The position numbers and the translations under genes are program-made. 64,000 nt of DNA from Janthinobacterium aquaticum (lineage in GTDB: Bacteria; Pseudomonadota; Gammaproteobacteria; Burkholderiales; Burkholderiaceae_D). Below the pieces are notes generated by a model that saw only the letters and a program-made list of their open reading frames with translations, did no database searches and had not been told where the DNA came from. Below, piece after piece: positions 9,221-18,276 of this stretch; the first letter of the stretch is position 1, and the number at the start of each line of letters is the position of its first letter. Location: NCBI RefSeq assembly GCF_009208565.1, contig NZ_WFLK01000006.1:124001-188000 (forward strand), in the 5' to 3' direction.

Positions 9221-10414
9221 ATGAAAATCAATCCGTCCCCCCCCATCGAATGGCGTTTTTCGCAGCGCGCGCAACAACTGCAAAGTTCGTTTATCCGTGA
9301 AATCCTGAAAATCACCCAGCGCCCGGAGATTATCTCGTTTGCCGGCGGCCTGCCCTCGCCCGCCACCTTCCCGGTCGAAAAGATGCAGGCGGCGTTTGAC
9401 AAGGTACTGGCCAACAATGGCAAGGTGGCGCTGCAGTACGGTCCGACCGACGGCTATCTGCCGCTGCGCCAGTGGATTGCCGACTCGCTGTCGATCGAAG
9501 GCAGCACGATTTCACCGGAACAGATATTGATGACGTCGGGCTCGCAGCAGGCGCTGGACCTTTTGGGCAAGGTGCTGATCGACGAAGGCAGCCGCGTGCT
9601 GGTGGAAACCCCCAGCTATCTGGGTGCGCTGCAGGCGTTTTCCGTCTATCGCCCGCAGTTCGCCTCGGTCGATACCGATGACGAAGGGCTGGTGCCGGAT
9701 TCGGTCACGCCGCTGGCCGATGGTGCGCGCCTGCTCTATGCGCTGCCGAACTTCCAGAATCCGACCGGGCGCAGCCTGTCGGTGGCGCGCCGCCTTGAAC
9801 TGGTGGAAACATGTGCGCGCCACGGCCTGCCGTTGATCGAGGACGATCCGTATGGCGCCCTCAGCTACAACGGCGCGCCGTCGCCGAAAATGCTCAATAT
9901 GAACCCGGACGGTGTGATCTACATGGGTTCGTTCTCCAAGGTGCTCACGCCCGGCATCCGCCTCGGCTACGTGGTGGCGCCGCTGCCGCTGGCGCGCCGC
10001 CTGGAACTGGCCAAGCAGGCGGCCGACCTGCATACCTCGCAGCTGACGCAGATGGTGGTGCATGAAGTGGTCAAGGATGGCTTCCTGGAGCAGCATATCC
10101 CGAGCATCCGGCAGCTGTACGGCGACCAGTGCCAGGCCATGCTTGCGGCGCTGGAAACGCACTTTCCGGCTGGCGTGAGCTGGACGCGCCCGCAAGGCGG
10201 CATGTTTATCTGGGTCACCTTGCCGCAACATATCGACGCCATGCAGCTGCTCGATGAAGCCATTGCCAACAAGGTGGCGTTCGTGCCCGGTGCGCCGTTC
10301 TACGCCAACACGCCGGAAACGAACACCCTGCGCCTTTCATTTGTCACGGTGCCACCCGAGCGCATCCGCGAAGGCGTGGCCATTCTGGGCAGACTGATCA
10401 AAGCCAAAATGTAA
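9221..10414 (+). CDS. PLP-dependent class I/II aminotransferase (LysN/2-aminoadipate type)
   Basis: A 397-residue fold-type I aminotransferase. Visible motifs are FAGGLPSPATFP near the N-terminus, YGPTDGYLPLR, SGSQQALDLLGK, NFQNPTG, EDDPYG, and the PLP lysine in YMGSFSKVLTPGIRLGY. These fit the broad LysN/Kat-like group acting on 2-aminoadipate, aromatic or branched amino acids with 2-oxoglutarate. I chose the ATG at 9221; an open frame continues back to 9083 but encodes low-quality sequence. It follows the EamA exporter on the same strand and may form a loose unit with it. The exact substrate is not readable. Confidence 0.9.
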   Translation: MKINPSPPIEWRFSQRAQQLQSSFIREILKITQRPEIISFAGGLPSPATFPVEKMQAAFDKVLANNGKVALQYGPTDGYLPLRQWIADSLSIEGSTISPEQILMTSGSQQALDLLGKVLIDEGSRVLVETPSYLGALQAFSVYRPQFASVDTDDEGLVPDSVTPLADGARLLYALPNFQNPTGRSLSVARRLELVETCARHGLPLIEDDPYGALSYNGAPSPKMLNMNPDGVIYMGSFSKVLTPGIRLGYVVAPLPLARRLELAKQAADLHTSQLTQMVVHEVVKDGFLEQHIPSIRQLYGDQCQAMLAALETHFPAGVSWTRPQGGMFIWVTLPQHIDAMQLLDEAIANKVAFVPGAPFYANTPETNTLRLSFVTVPPERIREGVAILGRLIKAKM

Positions 10415-10432
10415 GCAGCTTCCTGGTGTTGC

Positions 10433-10529
10433 GTAGGTCGGATTAGCGCGCAAGCGCGTAATCCGACAATACCGCTGACGCCAACAATGTTGTCGGATTA
10501 CGGCCCCTTCGGGGCCTAATCCGACCTAC
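10433..10529. repeat. paired-hairpin REP-like element, copy 2
   Basis: Same order as the 4.5-kb copy: GTAGGTCGGATTA ... TAATCCGACAA, a spacer with CTGACGCCAACAATG, then TTGTCGGATTA ... TAATCCGACCTAC. It lies between the convergent aminotransferase and TonB-dependent receptor genes, where it could end transcripts from both sides. Confidence 0.85.
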
Positions 10530-10535
10530 GCCGCA

Positions 10536-12842
10536 TCAGAACTTGCGCGAGATGCTGAGCTTGGCATTGCGTCCCACGCCAGTCACCGCTTCGCTCAGGT
10601 ACGGCATATAGTGACGGTTGAACACATTATCGACCGTCAGTCGCACTTCGGTGCCGCGCCAGATGCCTTGCGTGCCGTTCCAGGAAGCAAACAGCGTGTG
10701 CAGCGCGTAGCCTTTCGATGGCGGCAGGCGATACACGTTACCGACCGGCAGCACGCGGTCCTGCCTGGCCACGAAGCGGCCTTGCCAGCCGATGGTGGCG
10801 CCCTGCGCCGGGAAGCGCCAGCCCAGGCCAGTCATCAGCTTGTCGGGAGCAATCGTAGAAACCGGCTCATCCTTGCCCCACGGATCGCGCTGGGCGCCGT
10901 GGCGCGTGCCGTACTGCATCGACAGCGACGCGCTGGCATACAGGCGCGGCGTGTTGTAGTAGGACTCGATCTCCACCCCTTCGGTGCGGAAGCCGGCCAG
11001 GTTGCGGTAAGACGACAACCCTGGCGGCAAGCCCACGCCGCTGCCCGGCACATAGCCTTCGACCAGGATGCCCAGGCGCGGGCCGATATTGTCGGTCACG
11101 CGGTTCTGGTAGGCTGTCAGGCGCAGTTGCGCATCGTCGCGCTCAAGAAACAGGCCCTGGCGATGCAGCATCACGCCCAGGCGCGCCGCCGTCACGCGCT
11201 CGACCGCCAGATTGCGGCTGGTGCCAGGCGTGCTGGAACCCAGGCGCGCCGAGACATAATATTCGTTCGAATACATTTCGTCGATGGTCGGTGCGCGCCA
11301 GGTGCGGCTCAGGTCGCCAAACAGCGCCACTTCCTGCGTAGCCTTCCAGAACAGGCCCAGGCGCGGCGACCAGTCCTCGTGGGTTTTTTCGCTGAAGTCA
11401 TGGCCGGCCGCCGGCAGCGGACTGTTGTAGCGCGGCGCCAGGTTGGGCGTGCCTTCCGACACCACGCGGTCGTGGCGCAGCGCCGCCGTCATCGTCAGCG
11501 TGCCATAGCTGATGGCATCCTGGATAAACAGGCCACGCGTTTCCTGCTTGCCACCGGGCATATAGTAAGGCTGAAAGTAGCCGTAGTTGTAGCTCGGATC
11601 CTTCAGCGCGGTCGATGACGGGTAGTACATCAGGGTGTCGCGCGCATTCTTGTGCCATTGCAGGCCGGTCTGCAGCACGTGCGACAAGGCGCCGGTGGTA
11701 AATACGCTTTCATTGCGCAGGTCGGCGATGCGGTCGATATACGAGGCCCAGCTTTCATTGCCGAGCGAACCCAGGTAGGAGCCTTGCGAGGCCGAGGCCA
11801 GGCGCTTGTCGTGCTGGTCGGTATGCGAATAGCCGATGCTGGCCGTCAGCTTGACCCAGGGATTGTTTTCCGGTGCGTACTGGTATTTGATGGAATAGGT
11901 GTCGTCATCCTGGTCGCGGTAGACGGCCTTGCGCTGCCACGCTTCGTCCAGGCCATAGCGCTTGATCTCGGCTTCGGTCGGCGTCGGCACGTCCTCGCCC
12001 ATGGCGGCAAACGGGCCCCAGCCGGTGCTGCCGCTCTTCATGGCGGTCAGCGTCAGTAGTTGCTCGGGTGTCAGGCGCACATTCAGTTTCAGCATGCTCG
12101 AAGGCGCGTCGATGGCGGAAAAGCGGAAAGGCTTGCCATCGGGCTTGCGCAAATCGTCCGACTTGCGCTCGGTGGTAAAGGCCATCACGTCAAAGCGGCC
12201 GTCTTCGGTGCGGCCATACACGGCCACGGTGGCGTCGTTCTCGGCGTTATTGCTGTGGCGTGCATATTTGACGAAAGCGCCGATTTTTTCATCGCCTTCG
12301 AGCATGTCTTTGGCGTCCTTGGTTTCGACCGTGATTACGCCGCCAAAACCGCCATTGCCGTACAGGCTGGTATGGGCGCCCTTGTTCACTTCAATCTGCT
12401 TGATCAGTTCGGGCTCGATAAAGATCGAACCCTGGCGGTATTTCTCGAAGCCCTTGGGCACGCCATCGAGGATCACCTTGACGTCCTGCACCTTGTTAAA
12501 ACCCCAGATATTGAGGCTCTGACCACTCGGACGCGCGGTGCCGGCCAGGTCCACGCCAGGCAGGGTGTCGAGCAGGGAGGCAACGTTGTCGGCCTGCTGG
12601 CGCTCGATATCGGCGCTGGTGACATAGGAACGCCCGGCAGTGGCGGCGTTGATGGCGTCGCCAAACACGCTGATGGTCGGCATCTGGGTATCGTTCGAGG
12701 TGTCAGCCGTAGCAGCCGCAGTAGCCGCAGCGTGGGCGCTGGCGCTGTACAGGGAGCCGAGCGAGACGGCCAGCGCCACGGCGGCGGCGATCGGGGTCAG
12801 TGCGCGTGGAGTCGATGGTTGCACAGTGCTGCTTGAATTCAT
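10536..12842 (-). CDS. TonB-dependent haem/haemoglobin-type outer-membrane receptor
   Basis: A 768-residue outer-membrane receptor. A signal peptide ends near ASAHA; the plug domain (about residues 60-180) contains LLDTLPGVDL and VILDGVPKG. The barrel has FxGD/TWRAPTIDEMY-type segments and ends in aromatic Phe (LSISRKF), the outer-membrane insertion signal. The overall layout fits the haemoglobin/transferrin/lactoferrin receptor group. I prefer the ATG at 12842, preceded by AAGGA; an in-frame ATG at 12866 lacks such a site. A Fur box lies about 215 bases upstream, so iron repression is likely. No TonB, haem ABC transporter or haem oxygenase is adjacent, so the ligand is uncertain. Confidence 0.9.
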   Translation of the reverse strand: MNSSSTVQPSTPRALTPIAAAVALAVSLGSLYSASAHAAATAAATADTSNDTQMPTISVFGDAINAATAGRSYVTSADIERQQADNVASLLDTLPGVDLAGTARPSGQSLNIWGFNKVQDVKVILDGVPKGFEKYRQGSIFIEPELIKQIEVNKGAHTSLYGNGGFGGVITVETKDAKDMLEGDEKIGAFVKYARHSNNAENDATVAVYGRTEDGRFDVMAFTTERKSDDLRKPDGKPFRFSAIDAPSSMLKLNVRLTPEQLLTLTAMKSGSTGWGPFAAMGEDVPTPTEAEIKRYGLDEAWQRKAVYRDQDDDTYSIKYQYAPENNPWVKLTASIGYSHTDQHDKRLASASQGSYLGSLGNESWASYIDRIADLRNESVFTTGALSHVLQTGLQWHKNARDTLMYYPSSTALKDPSYNYGYFQPYYMPGGKQETRGLFIQDAISYGTLTMTAALRHDRVVSEGTPNLAPRYNSPLPAAGHDFSEKTHEDWSPRLGLFWKATQEVALFGDLSRTWRAPTIDEMYSNEYYVSARLGSSTPGTSRNLAVERVTAARLGVMLHRQGLFLERDDAQLRLTAYQNRVTDNIGPRLGILVEGYVPGSGVGLPPGLSSYRNLAGFRTEGVEIESYYNTPRLYASASLSMQYGTRHGAQRDPWGKDEPVSTIAPDKLMTGLGWRFPAQGATIGWQGRFVARQDRVLPVGNVYRLPPSKGYALHTLFASWNGTQGIWRGTEVRLTVDNVFNRHYMPYLSEAVTGVGRNAKLSISRKF

Positions 12843-13054
12843 TGCGTTCCTTGCCTGGGTTTTCATGCTTCTGGTATGAAAAAACGCTGGAGCAGAGGTC
12901 AGGCAAGCGAGTGTGATTCAAGCGGCGGCGTTGAAACTGGCATTGCAGCGGTGCTCTGCCCGCGCGGACACGCCGCTGGCACATAGCCGGCGGCGCAACG
13001 CAGTCACCGGGATCAGTTGCCTAGGTGAAATGCGGAGCACATCATATACTGAAT

Positions 13055-13073
13055 GATAATGATTCGCAATATC
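13055..13073 (-). promoter_or_regulatory. Fur box upstream of the TonB-dependent receptor
   Basis: GATAATGATTCGCAATATC matches 15 of 19 positions of the classical Fur consensus GATAATGATAATCATTATC. It lies between the FGGY kinase stop and the receptor gene, in the receptor's promoter position. Confidence 0.75.
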
Positions 13074-13084
13074 ATCTGCAGCAT

Positions 13085-14650
13085 TTACTCGGGATAACCG
13101 GTAATGTCGGCAATCTCGCGATACAACGGCTGCAGCCGCGCATACATCTTGCGGTACACGCGCCGGTACAGCTGATCGTAAATCTTTGCGTGCGCCGGCT
13201 GCGGCTGGAATACCTTGCCGCGACGCGTCATGGCCTGTGCTGCGCCGACAAAGTCGGCATGCCAGCCCAGGCCGACGGCGGCAGCGATGGCCGCCCCCAG
13301 GCCGGACGCCTCGTACACATGGGCGCGCTCGGCCGGCATGCCGAAAATATCGGCCGTCAGCTGCATTGCCGCATCGCTCTGCGAGCCGCCGCCGGCCACG
13401 CGCAGCACGGTAATGGGCACGCCGCTCTTGCGCTCGATGCGCTCCTTGCCTTCGCGCAGCGCATAGGCCAGCCCCTCAAGGATGGCGCGATACATATGCG
13501 CACGCGTATGCACGTCGCCAAAGCCGATCATGGCGCCCTTCGCTTCCGGCCCCGGCACCTTGATGCCGGGGCTCCAGTAAGGCTGCAGCATCAGCCCCAT
13601 CGACCCGGGCGGCACCACCTCGACCAGCCTGTCGAACAGCGCTTCGGGCGACTGGCCACTGCCGTCCTCGGCGGCGGCCTGCCGCTCGCGGTCGCCAAAC
13701 TGCTCCTTGAACCAGTTGACCATCCAGTAGCCGCGAAATATCTGCACTTCGGTGCTGTAGGCGCCCGGCATGGCGGCCGGATACGGCGGAATAAAGCGCG
13801 TCACTTCCAGGTAGTTCCGATTGGTGGTATTGATGGTGGCCGTGGTGCCATAACTGAGGCAGGCCATATGCGGCGCGCTGCAGCCGGCGCCCAGCACCTC
13901 GCAAGCCTTGTCGGCAGCGGCGGCAAACAGCGGCGTACCGGCCGCGATGCCGGTCGCCTCGGCGGCGGCGTCGCTGATGGCGCCGATCCGGCTGCCCGGC
14001 GCCATCAGTTCGGGCAGCATGGCGCGACGGATCGCCAGCGCCTGCCATTTCCAGTCCAGCCGCCCTGCCCAGCGGTGGCGCTTGTAATCGAACGGAATAT
14101 AGGCCACCTGCGAAGCGGTCGAATCGATATGGCTGCCGCACAGCCGGTAGTTCAAAAAACCCGACAGCAGCAGGAATTTGGCGGTGCGGCGCCACAGATC
14201 GGGTTGCTCGGCATGTATCCAGTTGATCTCGGCTTCGCGCTGGAAGTAGCGCACCGTGCCGTCCAGGCGCACCAGCCGGAACGCAGCGCGCCACCACGGC
14301 GCCAGCTTCGGCAGTTGCTGCGTGCTGCGCTGGTCGAGCCAGGTAATGGCCGGGCGCAGCGGCGCACCGTCGGCGTCAAGATTGACCACCGTGCCGCGCT
14401 GGGTGGTCACCGCCACGCCCCTGACCTGCGCCGGCGTCACGCCGCTGGTGCGCCACAATTGCTGGCAAGCCTCGCACACGGCCTGCCAATAGCCTTCGGC
14501 GTCATGTTCGGCCCAGCCGGGCTGCGGCGCTTCGTAGGCGTCGATCAATACCTGCGCCTTGGCCGCCAGGTTGCCGTGCGCGTCGAACAGCAGCGCGCGC
14601 ACGCTTTGCGTGCCGTTGTCGATGGCCAGCACGTACTCTTTGTTTTCCAT
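13085..14650 (-). CDS. FGGY-family carbohydrate kinase
   Basis: A 521-residue sugar or polyol kinase of the actin-like FGGY superfamily. The N-terminal ATP phosphate-binding motif is AIDNGTQSVRALLFD, followed by VTTQRGTVVNLD and WLDQRS substrate-lobe motifs. The C-terminal lobe has LEGLAYALREG and the adenosine-binding VAGGGSQSDAAMQ. I start at the ATG at 14650; the open frame runs further upstream but through unrelated sequence opposite the dehydrogenase gene. The kinase is divergent from 3-hydroxybutyrate dehydrogenase. FGGY specificity (glycerol, xylulose, erythritol, other) cannot be decided here. It is not next to the mannitol operon, but could serve it in trans. Confidence 0.88.
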   Translation of the reverse strand: MENKEYVLAIDNGTQSVRALLFDAHGNLAAKAQVLIDAYEAPQPGWAEHDAEGYWQAVCEACQQLWRTSGVTPAQVRGVAVTTQRGTVVNLDADGAPLRPAITWLDQRSTQQLPKLAPWWRAAFRLVRLDGTVRYFQREAEINWIHAEQPDLWRRTAKFLLLSGFLNYRLCGSHIDSTASQVAYIPFDYKRHRWAGRLDWKWQALAIRRAMLPELMAPGSRIGAISDAAAEATGIAAGTPLFAAAADKACEVLGAGCSAPHMACLSYGTTATINTTNRNYLEVTRFIPPYPAAMPGAYSTEVQIFRGYWMVNWFKEQFGDRERQAAAEDGSGQSPEALFDRLVEVVPPGSMGLMLQPYWSPGIKVPGPEAKGAMIGFGDVHTRAHMYRAILEGLAYALREGKERIERKSGVPITVLRVAGGGSQSDAAMQLTADIFGMPAERAHVYEASGLGAAIAAAVGLGWHADFVGAAQAMTRRGKVFQPQPAHAKIYDQLYRRVYRKMYARLQPLYREIADITGYPE

Positions 14651-14839
14651 TATCAGCGCGCCATGGTCATTGCGTTCAAATCGGCCTATGTAACTGCGTC
14701 TGCTCCATTCTGCCAGCCTTGCTGCCGCGAGCAAAGCGCGATGCCGCAGGCTTGACGCACGTGCACGGTGCAGACGGCGTTTTCTGGCTATACTGGCAGC
14801 GGCAAGTTTTTGTGAATCTTCCACCCCACAAGGATCCCT

Positions 14840-15622
14840 ATGCAACTCAAAGATAAAGTCGCACTCATTACCGGCGCCGCCAGCGGCATCGGCAAGGAAA
14901 TCGCCATCGAATACGCCAAACAGGGCGCAAAAGTCGTGATTGCCGACCTGTCGCTCGACGCGGCCAGCAAGACCGCCGGTGAAATCAATCAATCGGGCGG
15001 CCAGGCGTTTGCCGTGGCCATGGATGTGTCGAGCGAAGAACAGGTCGACAAGGGCGTCGACGATGCCGTCGCCCACTTTGGCGGTATCGATGTGCTGATC
15101 AGCAATGCCGGTATCCAGATCATCAGCCCGGTAGTCGACTTCCAGTTCGATCAATGGAAAAAAATGCTGGCCATCCATCTGGACGGCGCCTTTTTGACGA
15201 CCCGCGCCTGCATGCGCGCCATGGTCAAGGGCGGGCGCGGCGGCGCCATTATCTACATGGGTTCGGTCCATTCGCATGAAGGCTCGAAGTTCAAGAGCGC
15301 CTATGTAGCAGCCAAGCACGGTTTGCTGGGCCTGGCCAAAGTGGTGGCCAAGGAAGGCGCAGCCGACAATATCCGCGCCAACGTGATCTGCCCGGGATTC
15401 GTGCGCACGCCGCTGGTCGACAAGCAGATACCCGAGCAGGCCGCCCAGCTCAATATCAGCGAAGAAGACGTGATCAAGAAAGTCATGCTGAAAGACACCA
15501 TCGACGGTGAATTCACCACCACCCAAGACGTGGCGCAGACGGCCGTGTTCCTGGCGGCCTTCCCGTCGAACGCACTGAGCGGCCAGTCGATCGTGGTCAG
15601 CCACGGCTGGTACATGCAATAA
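14840..15622 (+). CDS. 3-hydroxybutyrate dehydrogenase (SDR family)
   Basis: A 260-residue short-chain dehydrogenase that interconverts (R)-3-hydroxybutyrate and acetoacetate with NAD. It has the Rossmann motif TGAASGIG (residues 9-16), NAG at about 90, catalytic Ser in [10 protein letters not shown], and YVAAK as the Tyr/Lys pair. The family-typical C-terminus SHGWYMQ strongly favours 3-hydroxybutyrate dehydrogenase over other SDRs. This enzyme lets cells use intracellular polyhydroxybutyrate. The start at 14840 is preceded by AAGGAT. An acetoacetate-decarboxylase-like gene follows 60 bases downstream on the same strand, suggesting linked C4 metabolism. The usual symbols are bdhA or hbdH. 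Confidence 0.92.
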   Translation: MQLKDKVALITGAASGIGKEIAIEYAKQGAKVVIADLSLDAASKTAGEINQSGGQAFAVAMDVSSEEQVDKGVDDAVAHFGGIDVLISNAGIQIISPVVDFQFDQWKKMLAIHLDGAFLTTRACMRAMVKGGRGGAIIYMGSVHSHEGSKFKSAYVAAKHGLLGLAKVVAKEGAADNIRANVICPGFVRTPLVDKQIPEQAAQLNISEEDVIKKVMLKDTIDGEFTTTQDVAQTAVFLAAFPSNALSGQSIVVSHGWYMQ

Positions 15623-15638
15623 CTCACATCGCAGTAAC

Positions 15639-15667
15639 GCCCGGGCCATGCAGCAGCGCGCCCGGGC
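15639..15667. other. GC-rich hairpin between 3-hydroxybutyrate dehydrogenase and the next gene
   Basis: GCCCGGGC at 15639-15646 is repeated at 15660-15667. Being self-complementary, the two copies can pair with a 13-base loop. There is no T-tract, so it may lower rather than end expression of the downstream gene. Confidence 0.45.
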
Positions 15668-15682
15668 CGCTGTCTCTATCCC

Positions 15683-16546
15683 ATGCACGATAACCGCTAT
15701 CGCCACCCGCATCCGGGCCGTATCGGCCGCCTGTTTGAACGGCTGGCCCATTCCAGCCGGCTGGCCGATGCGCGCCAGGCTGTGCTGTCGCGCCTGCCGT
15801 TCCTGACGCTGGCCAGCGAGGTGCGCGACGTGATCTACGTCAGCTGGCTGGTCGACGCCGAAGCGGCGCAAGCGCTGCTGCCGCCCGGCACACCGCTATG
15901 GCAGCGCAACGGCAAGACGCCCTTTACCGTACTGACCTATCGCCACGGCCATTTCGGTCCTGCTTTGCTGGGGCCGCTGCGCCGCGCTCTGCCTTCCCCG
16001 TTGCAAAGCAACTGGCGCCTGTATCTGGCGCACACGCCACCCGGCGCGCCCGACGTGGCGTGTGTATTTTTCCTGAAAAACGTGATGGATTCGCTGCCTT
16101 ATGCGCTGGGCACGCGGCTGTTCAGCGACCTGCTGCCCACACACCTGGCCGCAAGCATGGCCCATGAGGTCACCGCGACACAGGTGCGCTGCGCCATTAC
16201 GCCCGGCAGCGGCAGTGCGCCGGCCCTCGATATCGACTGCCGTTTCGGCGAGCAGCAACTCGATGGCGACTGGCAGGCGATGTTTGGCAGCTGGCGCGAC
16301 GCCGTCGCGTTTCTGGCCTGCCAGGATGCGGCCGTGGCGCCTGTGCCGCGCAACGGCCGCCTGGCCTATGGCGAAATCAGCCTGCCGGTTGACCTGACGC
16401 AAGTGCGCGCGCTGTCACCGCGGCTGGCCGACTATGGTTTGGATGACGTATTGCCGCCGGTGTCAGCGCCTTTTGCCTTTTTGGTGCCGGCCGTGGCGTT
16501 CCGCGCCCTGTCTGAGCGGCTCTTGCCGCGCGCCGCTCCAGCTTGA
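15683..16546 (+). CDS. acetoacetate-decarboxylase-like / DUF2071-like protein
   Basis: A 287-residue soluble protein. Its pattern (YVSWLVDAEAAQALLPPG, then a TVLTYRHGHFGP strand and a FFLKNVMDS segment) resembles the acetoacetate-decarboxylase/DUF2071 fold, in which a beta-barrel binds small acids. I do not see the canonical decarboxylase EPKK active-site motif, so the chemistry is uncertain. It follows 3-hydroxybutyrate dehydrogenase on the same strand, which makes a link to acetoacetate attractive but unproven. Its last 170 bases overlap the convergent chemoreceptor gene. The start at 15683 has no strong ribosome site. Confidence 0.6.
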   Translation: MHDNRYRHPHPGRIGRLFERLAHSSRLADARQAVLSRLPFLTLASEVRDVIYVSWLVDAEAAQALLPPGTPLWQRNGKTPFTVLTYRHGHFGPALLGPLRRALPSPLQSNWRLYLAHTPPGAPDVACVFFLKNVMDSLPYALGTRLFSDLLPTHLAASMAHEVTATQVRCAITPGSGSAPALDIDCRFGEQQLDGDWQAMFGSWRDAVAFLACQDAAVAPVPRNGRLAYGEISLPVDLTQVRALSPRLADYGLDDVLPPVSAPFAFLVPAVAFRALSERLLPRAAPA

Positions 16547-18098
16547 ACAAGGCCATCGCCTGTTCGAGCTGCTGCGTTTGACTCTGCAGCGCGCCCGAGG
16601 CGGCCGCCGATTCCTCCACCAGTGCTGCATTTTGCTGCGTGACCTCATCCATCTGCGTGACGGCCAGGTTGACCTGGGCAATGCCGTGGCTCTGCTCGCG
16701 CGAAGCGGCAGCAATCTCGCTCATGATGCCGTGCACGCCCTGCACGGCGCCCAGCATGTCGCTGCTGCTGGCGCCGGCCTGGGCGGCCAGCCGCGCGCCT
16801 TCTTCCACCTGCTGCAGGGAGGCGGTGATCAGCTGCTTGATCTCGGTGGCGGCGGCCGCGCTGCGCTGGGCCAGGCTGCGCACCTCGCCGGCCACCACCG
16901 CAAAGCCGCGCCCCTGGTCGCCAGCGCGCGCCGCTTCCACCGCCGCATTCAAGGCCAGGATATTGGTCTGGAAGGCGATGCCTTCGATAATGCCGGTAAT
17001 GTCGCCGATCTTTTTCGACGACGCGTTAATTTCATCCATCATCGCCACCAGTTGGCCCACCACTACACCGCCGTGGCCGGCCAGTTCGCGCGCGCGGCCC
17101 GCCATATCGCTGGCCTGTACCGCATTGCTGCTGTTTTGCTGCACCGTGGCGGCCAGTTGCTCCATGCTCGACGCCGTCTGCTGCAGGGCCGAGGCCTGCG
17201 CTTCGGTACGGCTCGACAGATCCATATTGCCACTGGCAATTTCGTGGCTGGCCGTGCTGATGTGCAGAAAATTGCCGCGCACATCGCCGACGATTGAATG
17301 CAGATTGACGCGCAACTGGCGCAGCGAGCGCAGCAGTTGGCCCATCTCGTCGCGCCGGGTCGTGTCGATTTCGCCGGTCAAATCGCCGCCGGCCATCACG
17401 TCGCAGGCCTGGCGCGCCTGCTGCAAGGGCTGCAGCACGGTGCGGTGCAGCGCATGCCAGAAATACAGCGTGGCCGCCAGCGCCGCTACCGACAATGCCG
17501 TCAGCCAGCCGTCAGCCGATTTGGGTATCAGGCCGGCATGCCAGGCCAGTTGCAGCAGCAGCGCCAGGCTCAGCAAGCCCATATTCCAGCCGACCCGCTT
17601 GCCTAACGCCATGTCACGCATGCTCAGCAACTTTGCCAGCGGCCCGGTGTGCACCGCTGCGCCCTGGCTGATGGCAATGCCGCCCGCCTGCCCGGCCTTG
17701 ATGCGCGCATACAGCGCTGCCGCCTGCGCCACCTGCTGGCGCGACGGCTTGGTGCGCACCGACATATAGCCGACCGCTACGCCATCCTCCACCACCGGCG
17801 TGACATTGGCCAGCACCCAGTAATAATCGCCGTTCTTGCAGCGGTTCTTCACCATCCCGCTCCAGGAACGGCCTGAGCGGATGGTTGCCCAGAAATCGGC
17901 AAACGCCTCGACCGGCATATCGGGGTGGCGCAGGATATTTTGCGGCGCGCCCATCAGCTCTTCTGCGCTGTAACCGCTGATGGCAATGAAATACGGATTG
18001 GCGTACGTGATATTGCCTTGCAAGTCGGTAGTCGAGACGATGGTCTCGGTATCGCTGAGATTGATTTCAACATCGGTAACAGGCAGGTTCAAGCGCAT
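16377..18098 (-). CDS. Aer-like methyl-accepting chemotaxis protein with PAS sensor
   Basis: A 573-residue chemoreceptor. Residues about 15-115 form a PAS domain (TDLQGNITYANPYFIAISGYS, a redox/aerotaxis type). Two closely spaced membrane helices follow near 180-235 with almost no periplasmic loop, then a HAMP segment and the signalling domain with the hairpin tip IEGIAFQTNILALNAAVEAA. This is the Aer arrangement, sensing internal redox state rather than an outside ligand. I chose the ATG at 18098, preceded by AAGGA. The last ~50 residues after MALFKLE are low-complexity (Ala/Pro/Arg) and lie in the overlap with the convergent gene, so they may be a read-through tail. Confidence 0.92.
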   Translation of the reverse strand: MRLNLPVTDVEINLSDTETIVSTTDLQGNITYANPYFIAISGYSAEELMGAPQNILRHPDMPVEAFADFWATIRSGRSWSGMVKNRCKNGDYYWVLANVTPVVEDGVAVGYMSVRTKPSRQQVAQAAALYARIKAGQAGGIAISQGAAVHTGPLAKLLSMRDMALGKRVGWNMGLLSLALLLQLAWHAGLIPKSADGWLTALSVAALAATLYFWHALHRTVLQPLQQARQACDVMAGGDLTGEIDTTRRDEMGQLLRSLRQLRVNLHSIVGDVRGNFLHISTASHEIASGNMDLSSRTEAQASALQQTASSMEQLAATVQQNSSNAVQASDMAGRARELAGHGGVVVGQLVAMMDEINASSKKIGDITGIIEGIAFQTNILALNAAVEAARAGDQGRGFAVVAGEVRSLAQRSAAAATEIKQLITASLQQVEEGARLAAQAGASSSDMLGAVQGVHGIMSEIAAASREQSHGIAQVNLAVTQMDEVTQQNAALVEESAAASGALQSQTQQLEQAMALFKLERRAARAAQTGRGTPRPAPKRQKALTPAAIRHPNHSRPAAVTARALASGQPAG

Positions 18099-18276
18099 GG
18101 TCGTATCCTTGGCTGTAGTCTGTATGCAGACGGGAGCGGGCGCGCCGCCGGCGCTGGAACGCCAGGCAGCGGGCAACCGATACATTTATTGTAATAGTGC
18201 TGACTTGCCTGAACGGGGATTTTTTTGCAGGCGCAATTGCTTGCAAAGGTAGAAATATTGCAGCCTGCCACAGATA

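Noticed and set aside
14651..15871. N-terminal extension of the FGGY kinase to a 928-residue protein
   Set aside because: The added sequence is antisense of the 3-hydroxybutyrate dehydrogenase gene and the kinase motif starts right after the ATG at 14650.
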